Origin: Vigna angularis
Lineage: Eukaryota > Streptophyta > Magnoliopsida > Fabales > Fabaceae
Direction: 5' to 3'
NCBI RefSeq assembly: GCF_016808095.1
Contig: NC_068976.1
Location: 3,306,001-3,370,000, forward strand
Length of the DNA stretch: 64,000 nucleotides
The notes under the pieces are model-generated. The model did no database searches. It was not told where the DNA came from and saw only the letters and a program-made list of their open reading frames with translations. Positions 1-11,109 of this stretch are shown here, in pieces. The position numbers and the translations under genes are program-made. Position 1 is the first letter of the stretch. The number at the start of each line of letters is the position of its first letter.

Positions 1-625
1 ACTACTATAACATAATTACATTAAAACATATTTAACATATTACACATTTAATGTAATTGATTGCACATTAATGTAAGTTAAAACAATTGAAAATATGACC
101 GTTATGGTTGTTAAGACTTATCAGGAAAACAAGTTTTCAAAGTACGCGAGATTAAATCGATTAAGAAAACAATGTAATCGGTTAAGTATAACACTTAAGC
201 AAATTTGAAAACTTTTTCACTTGAAAACTCATAACTGCACTCAGCAAACAAGTATTAGCAAATGCACGAGTTTTAATTGATTATATATATAATGTAATCG
301 ATTAAAACTTGTAGTTTGCCACAATTAAACATTTACTGATATCTGATGAATCTAACTGATTACATAAATGCTATAATCGATTAATTTATACAGATACGCA
401 TTGTGCAAAGAGTTTTATCATTCAAAACCAAATATGCATACCACAAATATAAACTTAAGTATAACCACAGTAAGTATGCAAAACAAATAGTTCAAGCACA
501 AACAAACATATAAACACAACTTTGCATTATGTGTGCGAGAAACTATTAAAACATTTTCGTTGTTGTCATCATCAAACACACACAAGGGTTTGGGTTTATC
601 CTTCACATAGCTCCCCCTATCAACA
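1..625 (-). mobile_element. copia-1 3' LTR, cut by window edge
   Basis: Read on the minus strand the LTR begins TGTTGATAGGGGGAGC at 625 and runs off the window. It matches the start of the LTR at 2669-4043 (TGTTGACAGGGGGAGCC) and shares the same interior style, with many TAATCGATTA or TAATCGGTTA words. A PPT lies directly outside it, which marks it as the downstream copy. Its far end and TSD are not in the window. Confidence 0.8.
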
Positions 626-640
626 ATCTCCCCATTTTGT
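626..640 (-). other. Polypurine tract of copia-1
   Basis: On the minus strand the sequence ACAAAATGGGGAGAT directly precedes the TG of the 3' LTR. A purine run at this site is the standard primer for plus-strand DNA synthesis in copia elements. The G run is shorter than in related elements here. Confidence 0.65.
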
Positions 641-649
641 TATGATGCA

Positions 650-1640
650 CAACCAGAAACTGTTTTTCTAGTTACTTCTCCCCTGTTGTAATATCACCTA
701 CGATGTTGCTCTTTGATACATTCTTAGGAGCTTTCCGTTCTTTGAGGTAATCACTATTGGGTTCTGCTTATATGACTGTAGGGTTTGTAGCTTCTTGAGT
801 CTCTTCAACATCTAATTCTTCACCTGCATCAAATTCACCTACATTTATGGTCTCTTTCGGCTGCATTGTGTTAGTAATATAATCGAAAGTTTCATCAAAT
901 GCAACATGTACAGACTCTTCAACAACTAAAGTTCTCTTGTTGTACACTCTATATGCCTTGCTAGTTAATGAGTATTCTATAAAGATTGCCTCATCAGCTT
1001 TAGAATTAAACTTACCAAGGTTGCTTTTACCATTTGCAACCAAAGACCCTTAGGTGAGGGATGTTGCATTTTCTACCTTTGAACAACTCATAGGGTAAGC
1101 ATGGGTCTAATGATGGTCCTATTTAGCACATAACAAGTTGTGCTGACAACATCAGCCTAGAAATGTTTTGGTAGAGATCTCTCATTTATCATAGTCCTAT
1201 CAAGTTCTTCTAAGGCTCTATTTTTTCTTTCAACTATACCATTTTATTGTGGTGTTCTAGGTGCTGAGAAATTGTGTGATATGCCTTGTTCATCACAAAA
1301 GTTCTCAAAGTTTTCATTCTGAAACTTTTTCCTATGATCACTTCTAATAGCCTTTATCCTAAGATCCTTTCATTTTGAATGATAAAGGCAAATCTCTTAA
1401 AAGTTCTAAAGGTATCACTCTTAGATGCAAGAAAGAAAGTCCAAGTGAACCTAGAATAATCATATACTATGACTAGATCATAAAGATTTCCTCCTAGACT
1501 TTTGATTCTTGAAGGGCCAAACAGATCCATGTGTAAACGTTGAAGTGGTCTAGAAGTAGATATCATTCTTTTGGATTTAAAAGATGATATAGTTTGTTTC
1601 CCTTTTTGACAAAGTATCACAAAGTCTATCAGATTCAAAC
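650..1640 (-). pseudogene. copia-1 integrase, broken
   Basis: Minus-strand frames give a copia integrase with several stops and frameshifts. Visible pieces are the core start (HMDLFGPSRIKSLGG, first catalytic Asp, near 1520-1535), a Phe-rich stretch FTWTFFLASKS, the ERKNRALEEL segment carrying the catalytic Glu (about 1205-1225), and a C-terminal part at 768-1043 containing TSKAYRVYNKRT and VHVAFDETFDY. The same blocks occur in copia-2 at 23492-24688. After the C-terminal part the sequence runs straight to the PPT: reverse transcriptase and RNase H, which should follow integrase in Ty1/copia, are absent. The element is therefore a deletion derivative as well as a mutated one. Confidence 0.8.
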
Positions 1641-1794
1641 TTTATGTTTGGAAGCCCTAGTACAAGACCTCTAAATGCAAGTTTATTTAAATGAGGCATG
1701 TGAATGTGTGCAAGTCTTTTGTGCCACAACCAAGGTTCATCTTCCTTAGACAGCATGCATATCACAAATTTAAAAGAAGTCTTCTTAAAATAAA

Positions 1795-1795
<1 letters not shown>
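1620..1795 (-). pseudogene. copia-1 pre-integrase zinc region
   Basis: The minus strand encodes DEPWLWHKRLAHIHMPHLNKL, close to the GAG-pre-integrase segment of copia polyproteins, whose HHCC residues bind zinc. The two histidines of WHKRLAH are present. The Cys-Gln-Lys-Gly block that should complete the finger lies in a different frame near 1600-1620, so the domain is split by a frameshift. Upstream (higher coordinates) it is interrupted by the TA tract. Confidence 0.7.

Positions 1796-1796
<1 letters not shown>

Positions 1797-1843
<47 letters not shown>
1797..1843. repeat. (TA)n microsatellite
   Basis: A run of about 23 TA units lies inside the pol remnant of copia-1, between the protease-side and pre-integrase blocks. 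It probably expanded after the element died, since it destroys the reading frame. Confidence 0.95.
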
Positions 1844-1846
<3 letters not shown>

Positions 1847-1939
1847 ATCTCTTACCAATTAACACAAGTTCATTTCAAGAAGCATGACAAATTAAATAGT
1901 GATTTGGTTCAAAAGTAACTTTTAATCCCTTATCACATA

Positions 1940-2330
1940 ATTGGCTAATACTAAGCAAGTTATGTTTCAGTCCATATCAACAAGTAAGACATTTTCAATA
2001 TATATGAGGAGGGTGTTTGTATTTTACCAATACCAATAATTTTACCCTTATTGTTGTCTCCATATGTGACATGACCACTTGTTTTGTAAGATAGGTTGTT
2101 GAACCTTGTAGGATCTTCAGTCATGTGTTTGGAACATCCGCTGTCAAGATACCACACAACCTTTTTTTCATATTTTTCTTCACTATTTCCAGTCTGTGCA
2201 GATCTGGCCATCATGCTTAAGTTTGTTTGCTGTTAAGGGTGCTTGCTTACATCTTTCCTGCCTTCATTTTCTTGTTGCAAATCTTGCTCTCTAGAGTGCT
2301 CTTGATATTCTACAAGATTCAAGTCAGTTT
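1940..2330 (-). pseudogene. copia-1 aspartic protease remnant
   Basis: The minus-strand frame at 1960-2214 contains VVWYLDSGCSKHMTEDPTRF followed by HVTYGDNNKGKIIGIGKI. WYLDSGCSKHM is the active-site region of copia proteases (catalytic Asp in DSG). The following [13 protein letters not shown] block is in another frame near 1930-1960. Upstream sequence (2220-2650) should hold gag, but only a short stop-filled remnant is readable, without a zinc knuckle. Confidence 0.75.
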
Positions 2331-2650
2331 ACCTTTTGCAAGTAAAGAACTTTGGTAACCTTTCTGCCATCAGATCTATTTCTACATTCTTTGGACTTTT
2401 TACATGTTTTAGGATGATGATGAATCTTTTCTCTATTTGATTTGATATCTTTGATATTCCTGTCTTGATAGGGTCATGAAAACTGTTAATCACAAAATCT
2501 CATACATCAATGCCTATTAAATTCAAGAAACCATTCTTCTCCTCATCACTTACACCTTTACTCATAGTCTGAGATATACTGGCCATCAGGAACTTTTTAA
2601 TCAATTTCACAAAAAACTTAACCGATTAAAATTTGAGTAATTTTCGAATT

Positions 2651-2668
2651 CCTAGCTTTGGTGCCAAT
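2651..2668 (-). other. Primer-binding site of copia-1
   Basis: Minus strand reads ATTGGCACCAAAGCTAGG directly after the LTR end AACA. It resembles the TGGCACCAGAGC-type site seen in copia-3 at 47553, a variant of the initiator-Met tRNA complement used by copia elements. It fixes the LTR boundary and the minus orientation. Confidence 0.75.
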
Positions 2669-4043
2669 TGTTAGAAAAGTGATGCCTTATATCTCAACCA
2701 AGAGGGGGTTGAATTGATTAGTCCTTTAAAAAATGATCATTTCAAAAACTTGATGAGTTCTTTTTGTTTCTTGAAATCAATAAAACAAGTATGATGAATC
2801 AACAATAAAAGAGAGAGGAGAGAAAGATCAACACAACAATATATACTGGTTCGACCAAGCCTACATCCAGTCTTCCTTCAATAATCTTAGTTGAAGGGAT
2901 TCCACTATAATGACTGAGTTACAAGAATATTGAGATATACCCTCTCAATGTATTTCTCACCCCACTCAAAATCACTTATAGTAACAACATGTGAATACCC
3001 TCACAATCTTACAAAAATAGAGAACAAAAACAGAGAACAAAAACAGAGAACAATACCAACTCTCCAAACACCTTGAGAGTAATCCCAACTCTCAAGAAGA
3101 ACACCACGGTTCCCTTCCCTTGGCAAACATGCACAAGAACATAATCCTCAAATTGAAAATGTTGAAACTGATTTTCATAAGAGTACACCAATAGTGTAGA
3201 ATTGATCAGAATGCTTCAGCTTAGATTTCTTGAAAGAATCATGATGAATAAACCCAAATTTAATCTTTGATTCTTCAAGACTGTTCTTAAACGCTCCTGC
3301 AATCAATAGTCAATAAAAATGTTAGTTATAAAATTGAATGTTCAAAAGATTGTTTTGAAACAGCGCACAAGATAGTTATTTATAGGATTTTTGAATCCTG
3401 ACACACTTTAATCGATTACGCAATTAATGTAATCTGTTAAGCTTTTTCTTCTGCTTTAGAAGTTTTACATCTGTTGAAAATTTAACACATTATACAGCAT
3501 ATGCAATCGATTATGAAGTTCATACAAGCCAACAATAAATTCATATAACCATTATAGACAATTAAGGCTTTAAATGAAAATGATTTTCACATATGAAACA
3601 TATTTAACCGATTAGGAAACTTATGTAATCGGTTATGTTCAACACTTAAGCAAATTTTCAAATCAAATTCCATTCCAAACAGATCAACGCACATATCAAA
3701 CACATATTGGCATAGCAACGTGTTTTAATCGATTATACAACTTATGTAATTTCTTACTACACAATTGTTTGTCTCTCTTAAGCAAATCATGATATCTGAA
3801 GAACTCTAACAGATTATATACATTGTCTAATCGATTGTTTCCACCATAAATATAATGTGCAATTTTTTTAAACTTATGATTCATTTACACACAGTGAATA
3901 CATATGTCAAGCATCTCAAGCACAAACATAGTAATGATAAAGTAATTGTGATGTCTTTTGTTGTGCAATAAACCATAAAGCATTTTCTTGTTCATCATAA
4001 AAAACATAGGTATTTAGGGTAGATATGGCTCCCCCTGTCAACA
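2669..4043 (-). mobile_element. copia-1 5' LTR (1,375 bp)
   Basis: On the plus strand the repeat begins TGTTAGAAAAG and ends CTGTCAACA, so it has TG...CA ends and short inverted TGTT/AACA termini. Inside are AACCAATTCAACCCCCTCTTGG-like promoter-distal sequence, GGTTCGACCAAGCC-type text shared with other copia LTRs in this window, and many TAATCGATTA words. Length agrees with the roughly 1.4-kb LTRs at 29454 and 58537. Outside it (4044 onward) lies a different, older LTR, which it interrupted. Confidence 0.8.
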
Positions 4044-4948
4044 AATAGCTTAAGAGAAAATCTTAAGAAAGAAGAGCTTACAACGACATATCCATTCTAA
4101 AGAGAAAAAGAGAAAGAGCTCAAGAAAAAAAATACATCTAAGCTGAAGAAAAGAGAAGAGAAGAGAAAAAGAGAAAAATATACTCTCGAGCTTCATTGTC
4201 AAATTGCTTACTACTGTAAGAAAGAAGAGAGAAACACATGCGACTATTTAAACTGCATTTTATTGTAATCAAATCCTCTAGTTGAGAGATATAGTATGAA
4301 GTACTTGTAAGCAATCGTTGATTGCAAAAGAGAATTAAAATACTTACAACTGAACTTTGTTTGAGTTGAGAAATCTAGGTGTTGTAGTCTAGTACCAGGA
4401 GTGATTCAAATACTCAAAGGAAATCTCGATAGGTTGTTGAGTACCACAAGTGGTGCGAATATTCAAAGGAAATCTCGGTAGGGTGATGAGTTCTAGGAGT
4501 GATACTAATACTTAGAGGAAATCTCGGTGAGGTTTCTGAGTACCAGGAGTGGTGATAATACTCATTTGTAATCATGTGAAGATTATAGTGGAACCCTCTG
4601 CGGAGGAGACTAGACGTAGGTCAGTTGGAGCGAACCAGTATAAAATCTCTTATGTTATTTTCTCTTCTCTTAACTAAACGATCCTCTTGTAAAACCTACA
4701 GTTGAGCTTTATATTTCAAATACAGGAACTTCCAAGTTAAATGATTATTTTCCTTAGGGAAGTTCTTACAAAACGCTATAGTAGATATATTATGAATAGC
4801 ACATCAACGTTTATACATACATCTCAAGTCGAGTGTTTAAGCTTTCAAAAAAATATTTCAAGAGCTCGATAACATGGTATATTAGAAGGGTTGCAAAAAC
4901 TTTTTCCGTTAACACTATTCAACCACCCGCCCCTTCTAGTGTTTTTCA
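4044..4948 (+). mobile_element. Copia LTR 3' part with short tandem repeats
   Basis: This block ends with a copia-like tail (AACACTATTCAACCACCCGC, then TTCTAGTGTTTTTCA). Its interior resembles 55440-55719, the LTR that starts TGTTAAGACAAG at 54597: both have repeated phrases around ACCAGGAGTGG and GAAACTC or GAAATCTC. Between 4380 and 4565 about four imperfect units of 55-60 bp occur, each containing GAGTACCAGGAGTGRT and GGAAATCTCG. The 5' part of the LTR is missing, replaced by copia-1. Confidence 0.6.
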
Positions 4949-5660
4949 GGTACTTTAGTTAGGCCAACCACGAAGGAGAAGACATGAAGAGGTCTAAAAG
5001 AAGACATGTCTTAAGGTGAGAAATTAAGAAGAGAAGTCTTGCAATTTTAGCAAAGTAAGTTTACATTCCATCAAGTTCTAAGGATTACAAAAGGGTTTTT
5101 GTCTTTTTATTGGTAAAGGAGAAGGCTAGAGTACATTGAATATTTAAGAGCCTTTCCATCATATAATGAGGAGCCTCATCATTAAATGATGAGCCTAAGC
5201 ATTAAATGAGGAGCCTAAACATTAAATGTGAGGAGCCTTATGCTTTGTAACTAACATTGTCAAAGCATTAAACACAAAGGCTCCTTGCAACTAACTCCTT
5301 CCAAAACCATTTTGAAACTCATTTTTAGGTGCTACCTTCTAATTAAGGACCTAATGGTGTGCTAGCTCTCTCTTAAGGCCATCAAGCCTTCTAAACAAAG
5401 CTAAACAAACTGTCTTAGCCAAATGCAAGGCCTAAAAATGAATATATTACATATTTACAAAAGTGTTTAAGATAAAGAAGAAGACTAAATTGTGATCTTC
5501 CACAAGAGTAGAATCCTCGAAGCTCCATCTTCTTTGACCATGGCTCTTTTTGAGAGATCCAATATTTTATAAGGCTTAAGGAAAAGCAAGAAAAAACTTG
5601 AAAGTCCTTCTTCTTTTTCTTTTTCTAATCTCTTAGCCTTAGCTTAAGTTGATGCTCCCT
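4949..5660. other. No gene; decayed repeat sequence
   Basis: No open frame of interest. At 5155-5240 a short unit of roughly 25 bp (AGGAGCCT...ATTAAATG) is repeated about four times. The position, beyond the presumed pol end at 5670-5765 on the minus strand, suggests the 3' LTR of the decayed gypsy element, but I could not define its ends. Confidence 0.4.
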
Positions 5661-5669
5661 TCATGGATC

Positions 5670-5765
5670 TCCATTTAGCTCCCAAAACGAATTTCATCAT
5701 ACCGTCCCTCTTAAAAATGATTTGTCCCCAAATCGGAAAGATATTTGAGGAAGCACCACTTTGGC
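5670..5765 (-). pseudogene. Gypsy pol C-terminal scrap
   Basis: The minus strand reads LSDLGTNHF, a stop, then EGRYDEIRFGS. This resembles the conserved D-L-(R/G)-T-N-x-F-x-E-G-x-x-D tail found at the end of many plant gypsy polyproteins just before the 3' LTR. It is short and contains a stop. If correct, nearly all pol between this scrap and gag at 6490-7440 is missing. Confidence 0.35.
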
Positions 5766-6480
5766 TTAATGTTCTCCTCCGTGATAAAAAATATACGTAC
5801 AACAAATAGCAAATAAGAGTATTATTAAACGAATAGACCTAAATAAAAGAACAAAGAAAGAAAGCCTTTTGTTTTTGGAAAAGGTTTTATGAAGAAGATT
5901 GTTGGCCTATATTTCAAAAAGTTGTTGTAGTGATAAAAGCATATGCAAAAGAAGAAAGAAATAAGGCCTTTTATTTTTTTTTAAATATTTTCTTTAGGAA
6001 AATTTGTTTTTTCTACAAAATCTAAAACTTTTATTTTTGAAAAGATTCTCTTTAGGAAAATCTACAAGCTTCTAGTGTGTTGATCTTTTAAAAGCAATGT
6101 TCTTTTGGGAGGACATTCAAAAGAAATGTTCCCTCTCTCAAAACACTTGAAGCATGGAATCTCTAGTTCTAGTTTTAGATTTTTCTTCAAAAGTTACAAG
6201 ACCGAATTTATCAAAAAAGTTTTGTTCACCTTGAGTTATTTGTAAATTGTGTGGTAAAAAAAACTCAGAGTGATTTTTCAAAGGTTATTGAGGAGTTAAA
6301 AATAATGACGAGTGAAAGTGGGGGTAAAAGAATTTCAAAACTAAAGGTTGGAATCAAGAAATGAGAAGCATTAATAAAATGGTAAGAGTTCAAAGATTGG
6401 AAAACTCCCTTTTTGAGTAACACTTCTTCTTTGAGTAGGAGTTCAACCTTCTCCTTTTCTCTCCTCTCAATCTCTTTTTT
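5766..6480. other. No gene seen; A/T-rich decayed element interior
   Basis: Repeated AAAAGATT and TTTTGAAA words and a few G-rich stops; no frame over 60 codons that matches a known protein. It lies where gypsy PR-RT-RNase H-INT would be expected on the minus strand, so most of that region has been deleted or scrambled. Confidence 0.4.
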
Positions 6481-6489
6481 TTTCTTTCT

Positions 6490-6512
6490 CCTCCCTTTCT
6501 ATTCTTTCATTT

Positions 6513-6563
<51 letters not shown>

Positions 6564-7440
6564 CTCTCTCCCTAATTTTCTTTCTAGCTTCCTTCTCCCT
6601 TACTCTCAGGAGTTCCTGTTCCTTAACTTTTAGAGCTTCTTTCTCTTTTTCTTTCCTAGCTAGTTTTCTTTGCTCCTCTTTCTTTGTTTCAATATTTATT
6701 CTCTCATTATACCTCAAGAGCTTCTCAACTTTTTATTTATTTAAACAACTCATTTTCACTTCTACTATTTTCTCTATTTCTCACCGTGAGTTCTCTCTTT
6801 TAATTTTTTAGCTCTTGATTTTTCTTGAAAGAAGGTGGAACACATTTTCTTCTCATGCATGCTCTTACATCATTCCGATCTCTAATTGGTGATTTGATAC
6901 CACTTTTAACATCATTTTCCCTCACAATCATATGTATGCCTTACAACTCTAGAAGAACACAACTAAACTATGTGAAACTTACTACACTTAATAATGAATG
7001 GATAAAATTTTCAACCTTTTCTTCCCAAGCTAAGTATGGCATCAGATCAACTTCTCTACCAAAATATGGAATGTCATTCTCAACTCTTAAATGTAACTCA
7101 TTCTCACTATGCCTATAATATAAACGATCATGATCCCAAATTAGAATGGTAGAAGTTTTCATGTTGTGACTATTATGAAGCTCATTTTTACTAGGAGAGG
7201 TGGATATTTCTTTAGTGTACCTTCTTCTCTTATGTAAGGTTTCTTATTTTGTTTTTCCTCTTTTTGGTCCATTACAAATTGAGAAAACATACTCTCTAGC
7301 TTACTTATTTTTTGTGAAATTTCATTCCTAAGATGTAAGTCCTCTTGGCTATCTCTTATACTATCATGAACACTTGAATGATGAGATTGTTTACTCATGT
7401 TGTGAAGTTCAAAAGAGTTCAAAAAGGTTTTCAACAAACT
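6490..7440 (-). pseudogene. Gypsy gag, broken
   Basis: Minus-strand pieces run in gag order: a heptad-like N-terminal segment with NEISQKISKLESMFSQFVMD (7159-7437); IPYFGREVDLMPYLAWEEKV (about 7010-7110), resembling the IPxFxGxxxPxxYLxWExKV core of plant gypsy gag; then a frame with VRACMRRKCVPPSFKK (about 6830-6880), like the MKxxMRKRFVPPSY block. The C-terminal part is a Lys/Glu/Arg-rich run partly encoded by the (CT)n tract at 6514. Several frameshifts and stops separate the pieces. I see no zinc knuckle. Assignment to gypsy is firm in style; the lineage is uncertain. Confidence 0.55.
6514..6561. repeat. (CT)n microsatellite
   Basis: About 24 CT units lie in a longer pyrimidine-rich stretch (6440-6690). 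On the minus strand it encodes an Arg-Glu dipeptide run within the gag remnant, so it may have started as a charged low-complexity coding tract that expanded. Confidence 0.95.
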
Positions 7441-7639
7441 TCACAACTATGAATGAAAAGATTTTCACAAGTAAAATTTTCTTTTCGAGTGGATGATTTC
7501 TAAAGAGAAACAATAGAGTAAGAATGTTCCAAGTAGATCCTAGGAAGGAGGGTGAGTCACAATAGGCAAGCTTAAAATCCAAGTCATTCCTAGTCAAAGT
7601 TTTCTTAGATTACCCTTACCTAAGCTTCAAAGTAAAACT

Positions 7640-8245
7640 TGTTACCAATAAGAAGCATTGATGCTTTGAAGAGATTTTGATGATGATTCACTTGAAGACT
7701 TGAAGGAACATCTACATACATTGTTAAAGAATTTGTTGTAGAATCATTTGTATTAGGACTTGTCTTTCAATTGTAAGCATTTAAATATCATGTAACTTAC
7801 TCATTTGAGGAAGCTCTAGTATTTAAGTGATTGCTTGATCAAGTTCTTGAAGAAGGAGAAGCTTGTCTTAGTGTGTCTAAGTTGAAAGTGGTTTTCTACC
7901 AAGTTGTTCATGTTGTTCTTCATTCCGTCGTGTGTCAAAGGAAGGTGTTTTCTATTATGTTTAGTTCTTTATACATCTTGTAACATCAAATTATTTCTAG
8001 TAAAAATTTAATCACTTATTTTAAAGTGATTAATAACTGGACGTAAAATCTTTTGATTCGAATCATTATAAAAATCATCTGTGTGATTTTCTCTATCCCT
8101 TAATCTCCTTACTTTAATTTGTTTGAAGAAAATTTTAAAAGGGAAAACGAAAAATTTTAATAGAACCAATTCACCCCTCCCTTCTTGGTTTTGTGTTTGA
8201 TTTCACGCTTTTAAACATTTTGCTGTACGATACCAATTCCTAAAA
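7640..8245 (+). mobile_element. Copia LTR fragment, copia-2 family
   Basis: The block starts TGTTACCAATAAGAAGC, matching the minus-strand start of the copia-2 LTR (TGTTACCAATGAGGAG). At 8020-8090 it carries a GTGATTAATAACTGGACGTA phrase followed by TCTTTTGATTCG, also present in the copia-2 LTR near 26950-27010. The right end near 8245 is not sharp and no TSD was found, so this is either a shortened LTR or a solo LTR with a damaged end. It lies within the minus-strand gypsy remnant. Confidence 0.6.
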
Positions 8246-9470
8246 AAATCTTCCAAAACCTTTTTAAGTGCAAATGCAAAGAATCCTCCTAAAACCAAAG
8301 AAAGATTTATCTAAAATCCTTTCAAACATCCTCAGTACCACAACGACTTAAGAGAAAAACAAGACAATGCATAAAGGAAAGTAGAAGGAATTGAATGCTA
8401 TGTAAGATAGGTAATGCTAACAGCCCTATGTGAAGGTGCAAATGACACTTAAGAGCCACTTGACACACACTTAACTTCTAAAGGTGGAAATTAGACTATT
8501 AGAAAATTAGCAATGGAGATGGGATTGTAGTAAAGACATTTTCCCAAGGCACCAAGCAAATAACAAATGAAACCAACTACAAAAAATTACAAAAACACAA
8601 AGGTTCTGTGATACAAAAATAGCCAATAAAAGATGATAAAATCAACCCCTAATTCCATGCTTCCTTAAAGTGTTTGTTCTCTCTTGATTCACCTAAAACC
8701 ATGTAGTTATCTCCCTACAAAGTCCAAGGCGAAATGCTTCTTTTACCCTTCTTTTTAGCCTTCAAAAATGTTACCTTCAAGGTTAGTCTATATCCAAAAG
8801 GAACCACCAACCAAATCTGTTTTTCCAACACAAAAGAGGCCAAAAATAAAAGAAATAAAAGCATGATTTGGAAAGCTAAACTCAAAGGGAGTAAAAAGAG
8901 ACAATACTTCAAGGAAAGCCAAGAATGAAAAGCAAAATAATTAAGGCAAGTCAAATAGTAGGGCACTCAAATGGAATTCCTAAAGAGAGGTGCTTGAATA
9001 GATTACTAAAACCAAAATAAAACTAAGATTACAAGTCCAATCAGATTAGCCAAGGAAAAACCCTTGCTGGAAAAATGCACACAACACTTAAAATTCAAGT
9101 CCAAAATTGAGTTTCTTGTTGTTGTTGTGTCCTTTTCTTTTGGAAACTTTTTTTCACTTCTTTTTCCCTTTTTCTTTTCTTCTTTTCTTCTTTTCTTTTG
9201 ATTTTGAAGGGTCTTTTGTTTTTATCAACGTATTTTCCAGAACATAACAAACATCATAATTCTTGCATAACTGGAATTGGAACTAGAAAACTACTAACCT
9301 TTACTGAATGTTTTACCCATAACCTTTTCCACATAGCTCCAAATGAGATGATTTTTTTTGTTGGAAAATAGACTCAAAGAGTTTTCCATTAACTATAAGA
9401 ACGTAGCATTTGGACCTCTAGTCTAGTTGTAGTTAATTTTGAAAATATGGGAGAAGGTGAGGTTGGAGTT
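8246..9470. other. No gene seen; repeat-derived intergenic DNA
   Basis: A-rich sequence with several short frames on both strands (for example 8715-8966) that have no recognisable motif. A (CTTTT)-type pyrimidine run lies at 9130-9200. It may include leader or LTR sequence of the minus-strand gypsy element, but no primer site could be identified. Confidence 0.4.
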
Positions 9471-9536
9471 GGAGAGGAAGGGGAAGGGGAAGGGGAAGGG
9501 GAGAAGGTTTCGGGAAAGGGGAAGGGGAGAAGGTTT
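9471..9536. repeat. Purine minisatellite (GGAAGG)n
   Basis: GGGGAAGGGGAAGGGGAAG-type units, about six, followed by a second short cluster after GGTTTCGG. All purine on the plus strand, so it could form triplex or G-rich structures. Confidence 0.9.
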
Positions 9537-9544
9537 CCAGTGCC

Positions 9545-9765
9545 ACGTGCTAATTAAAAGCCACCTCAGCATGGCACTTCGCTAGAAAGTTAACGCCGTT
9601 TACTAAAATTAACGGCAATGACATTATTGATTTAATTTTACCAAAACAGGGACTCAATTGATCACTTCCAAAATTGGAGGACCCAATTAAAACTAACCTG
9701 CAAATATAGGGACTTCCGAACCTATTAAACCTTGTTTTTATCACTAAAATAGAGTAATAGGTGTT
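9545..9765. repeat. Dispersed repeat with GGGACTCAATTGA
   Basis: Contains CAGGGACTCAATTGATCAC and GGAGGACCCAATTAAAACTA, phrases that resemble the inverted-repeat element at 34500-34930 (GGAACTCAATTGAGTC, GGACCAAAACTC). This style is common in plant non-autonomous inverted-repeat elements. Only one recognisable arm is present here and the boundaries are approximate. Confidence 0.4.
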
Positions 9766-9789
9766 GGACTTTTATCACTAAGCATAATT

Positions 9790-10418
9790 CATATATGAGA
9801 ATAGATCTTTCTTAAAAGGGAGGATATGATGAAAGTCATCTAGCCACAAGATCCATGGCTAAATGGACAAAAGAAGATGAAGCTTTAAAGAAGAATACTT
9901 TACTACTTTGGAGAACTGAATATTATAATTTTCTTCTTTTTCTTCTTTTTCTTCTTTTTCTTCTTCTTCTTCCGCTTCTTAATCTTGTAAAAGATGTAAT
10001 GGTATACATATTTATTTATAATTTGTAAGATTTTATGGAGCTATGATTGAGCTTCTATATGGACTAACTTTTGGGCCTTCATTTGGACCATGAATGAGGT
10101 GTTCAACACACGAAAAGAAGACTCAAGGAAGACATCCAACACACGAAGAGAAGGCTCATAGAAGGATTCCCTCATCACTTGAAACAATTAATCTTTATGG
10201 CTAAATAAGGCACTACCTTTCCTTGTATTTATGCCAAAGTCATTTAAGTCTCACACCCCTTCGGCTAAGCTTCTAAGGGGAGCTATATCGTTTATATATA
10301 GAACCTCTTGCTTCATGTACAAATCACTTTTGAAATTAACTGAAATTTGAATTGTTATTAATAGCTCTCTTATTCTTTCAAAAGTCACAAAAATAAGTCA
10401 TCTCCTCTAAGGTTCTTC
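9790..10418 (+). mobile_element. LTR-like block with TATA box
   Basis: Begins with AAAGGGAGGATATGATGAAAG, a purine-rich end-of-pol/PPT-like phrase resembling the minus-strand sequence at 5680-5710. It includes a TATATATAG box near 10293 and ends in a T-rich tail. Two near-repeats of ACACACGAA(A/G)AGAAG occur at 10105-10150. I infer the LTR of a plus-strand gypsy element related to the decayed minus one, but no TG/CA ends or TSD could be fixed. Confidence 0.4.
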
Positions 10419-10419
10419 T

Positions 10420-10968
10420 TTAAGGAATCTTCCTTGAAAAAGGAATAAACTGAATCTTTCTTGTAGTTTGAACTGAGCCATCCTCCTCCTCAGAAATAGA
10501 ATTTTCCCTTTTATCAAACATATTGTCCAATTTAGATGTTATTTTTAATTCCTTCACGAAATGAGCTTCCTTAGATACCAAAAAATTAGGAAATGCCTCA
10601 AAACTATAATGAGGTGAATCTAAGTGTTGTAAACATTGTAAATTATTGACAATTGGAATGACATCCTCTAAAGAAGGCATATCAACTAAGGAATCATAAT
10701 CCACTAGCACACCACCACTAGTAGAAATATCTAGATTCTTAACAATAGAAGATATATTCACAGCACAAACATTACCATTATTTAACGTAGGCTGTGATTG
10801 AGCAATAGACGGTACCACGATAGATTCCACCTCCCCTACAGGATCCAGCATAGAAACTGGAAACTCCATCATAAACAACATAACAAAATCTACAATAGAC
10901 TTCACAATAGGTTTCATAGACAAAACCGAACCTAGAGAGCATGTATTTCCATCTTGGGTAGCAACCAC
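10420..10968 (-). CDS. Unrecognised ORF, 182 codons
   Basis: An uninterrupted minus-strand frame starts with MVATQDGNTCSLGSVLSM and ends in VQTTRKIQFIPFSRKIP. I do not recognise it. It has an acidic middle and an EEEDG patch near the C-terminus, no signal peptide, and no clear zinc or catalytic motif; the hydrophobic stretch around residues 20-35 is too short and mixed for a convincing membrane segment. It lies between an LTR-like block and a long TA tract, so it may be a piece of an element's polyprotein or a captured exon. It is one of the longest uninterrupted frames in the window outside the copia polyproteins. Confidence 0.4.
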   Translation of the reverse strand: MVATQDGNTCSLGSVLSMKPIVKSIVDFVMLFMMEFPVSMLDPVGEVESIVVPSIAQSQPTLNNGNVCAVNISSIVKNLDISTSGGVLVDYDSLVDMPSLEDVIPIVNNLQCLQHLDSPHYSFEAFPNFLVSKEAHFVKELKITSKLDNMFDKRENSISEEEDGSVQTTRKIQFIPFSRKIP

Positions 10969-10984
10969 CTTAAGACGATAATGT

Positions 10985-11015
10985 TATATTTTGCATAATT
11001 ATTTTCTTCCCACCA

Positions 11016-11109
<94 letters not shown>

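Noticed and set aside
6413..6811. 132-codon plus-strand Ser/Phe/Leu-rich ORF
   Set aside because: It is the reverse reading of a (CT)n-rich part of the gag remnant; composition alone keeps it open.
6890..6906. Initiator-Met primer site (minus strand TGGTATCAAATC)
   Set aside because: It lies in the middle of the gypsy gag remnant with gag text on both sides and has no LTR end next to it; a chance match.
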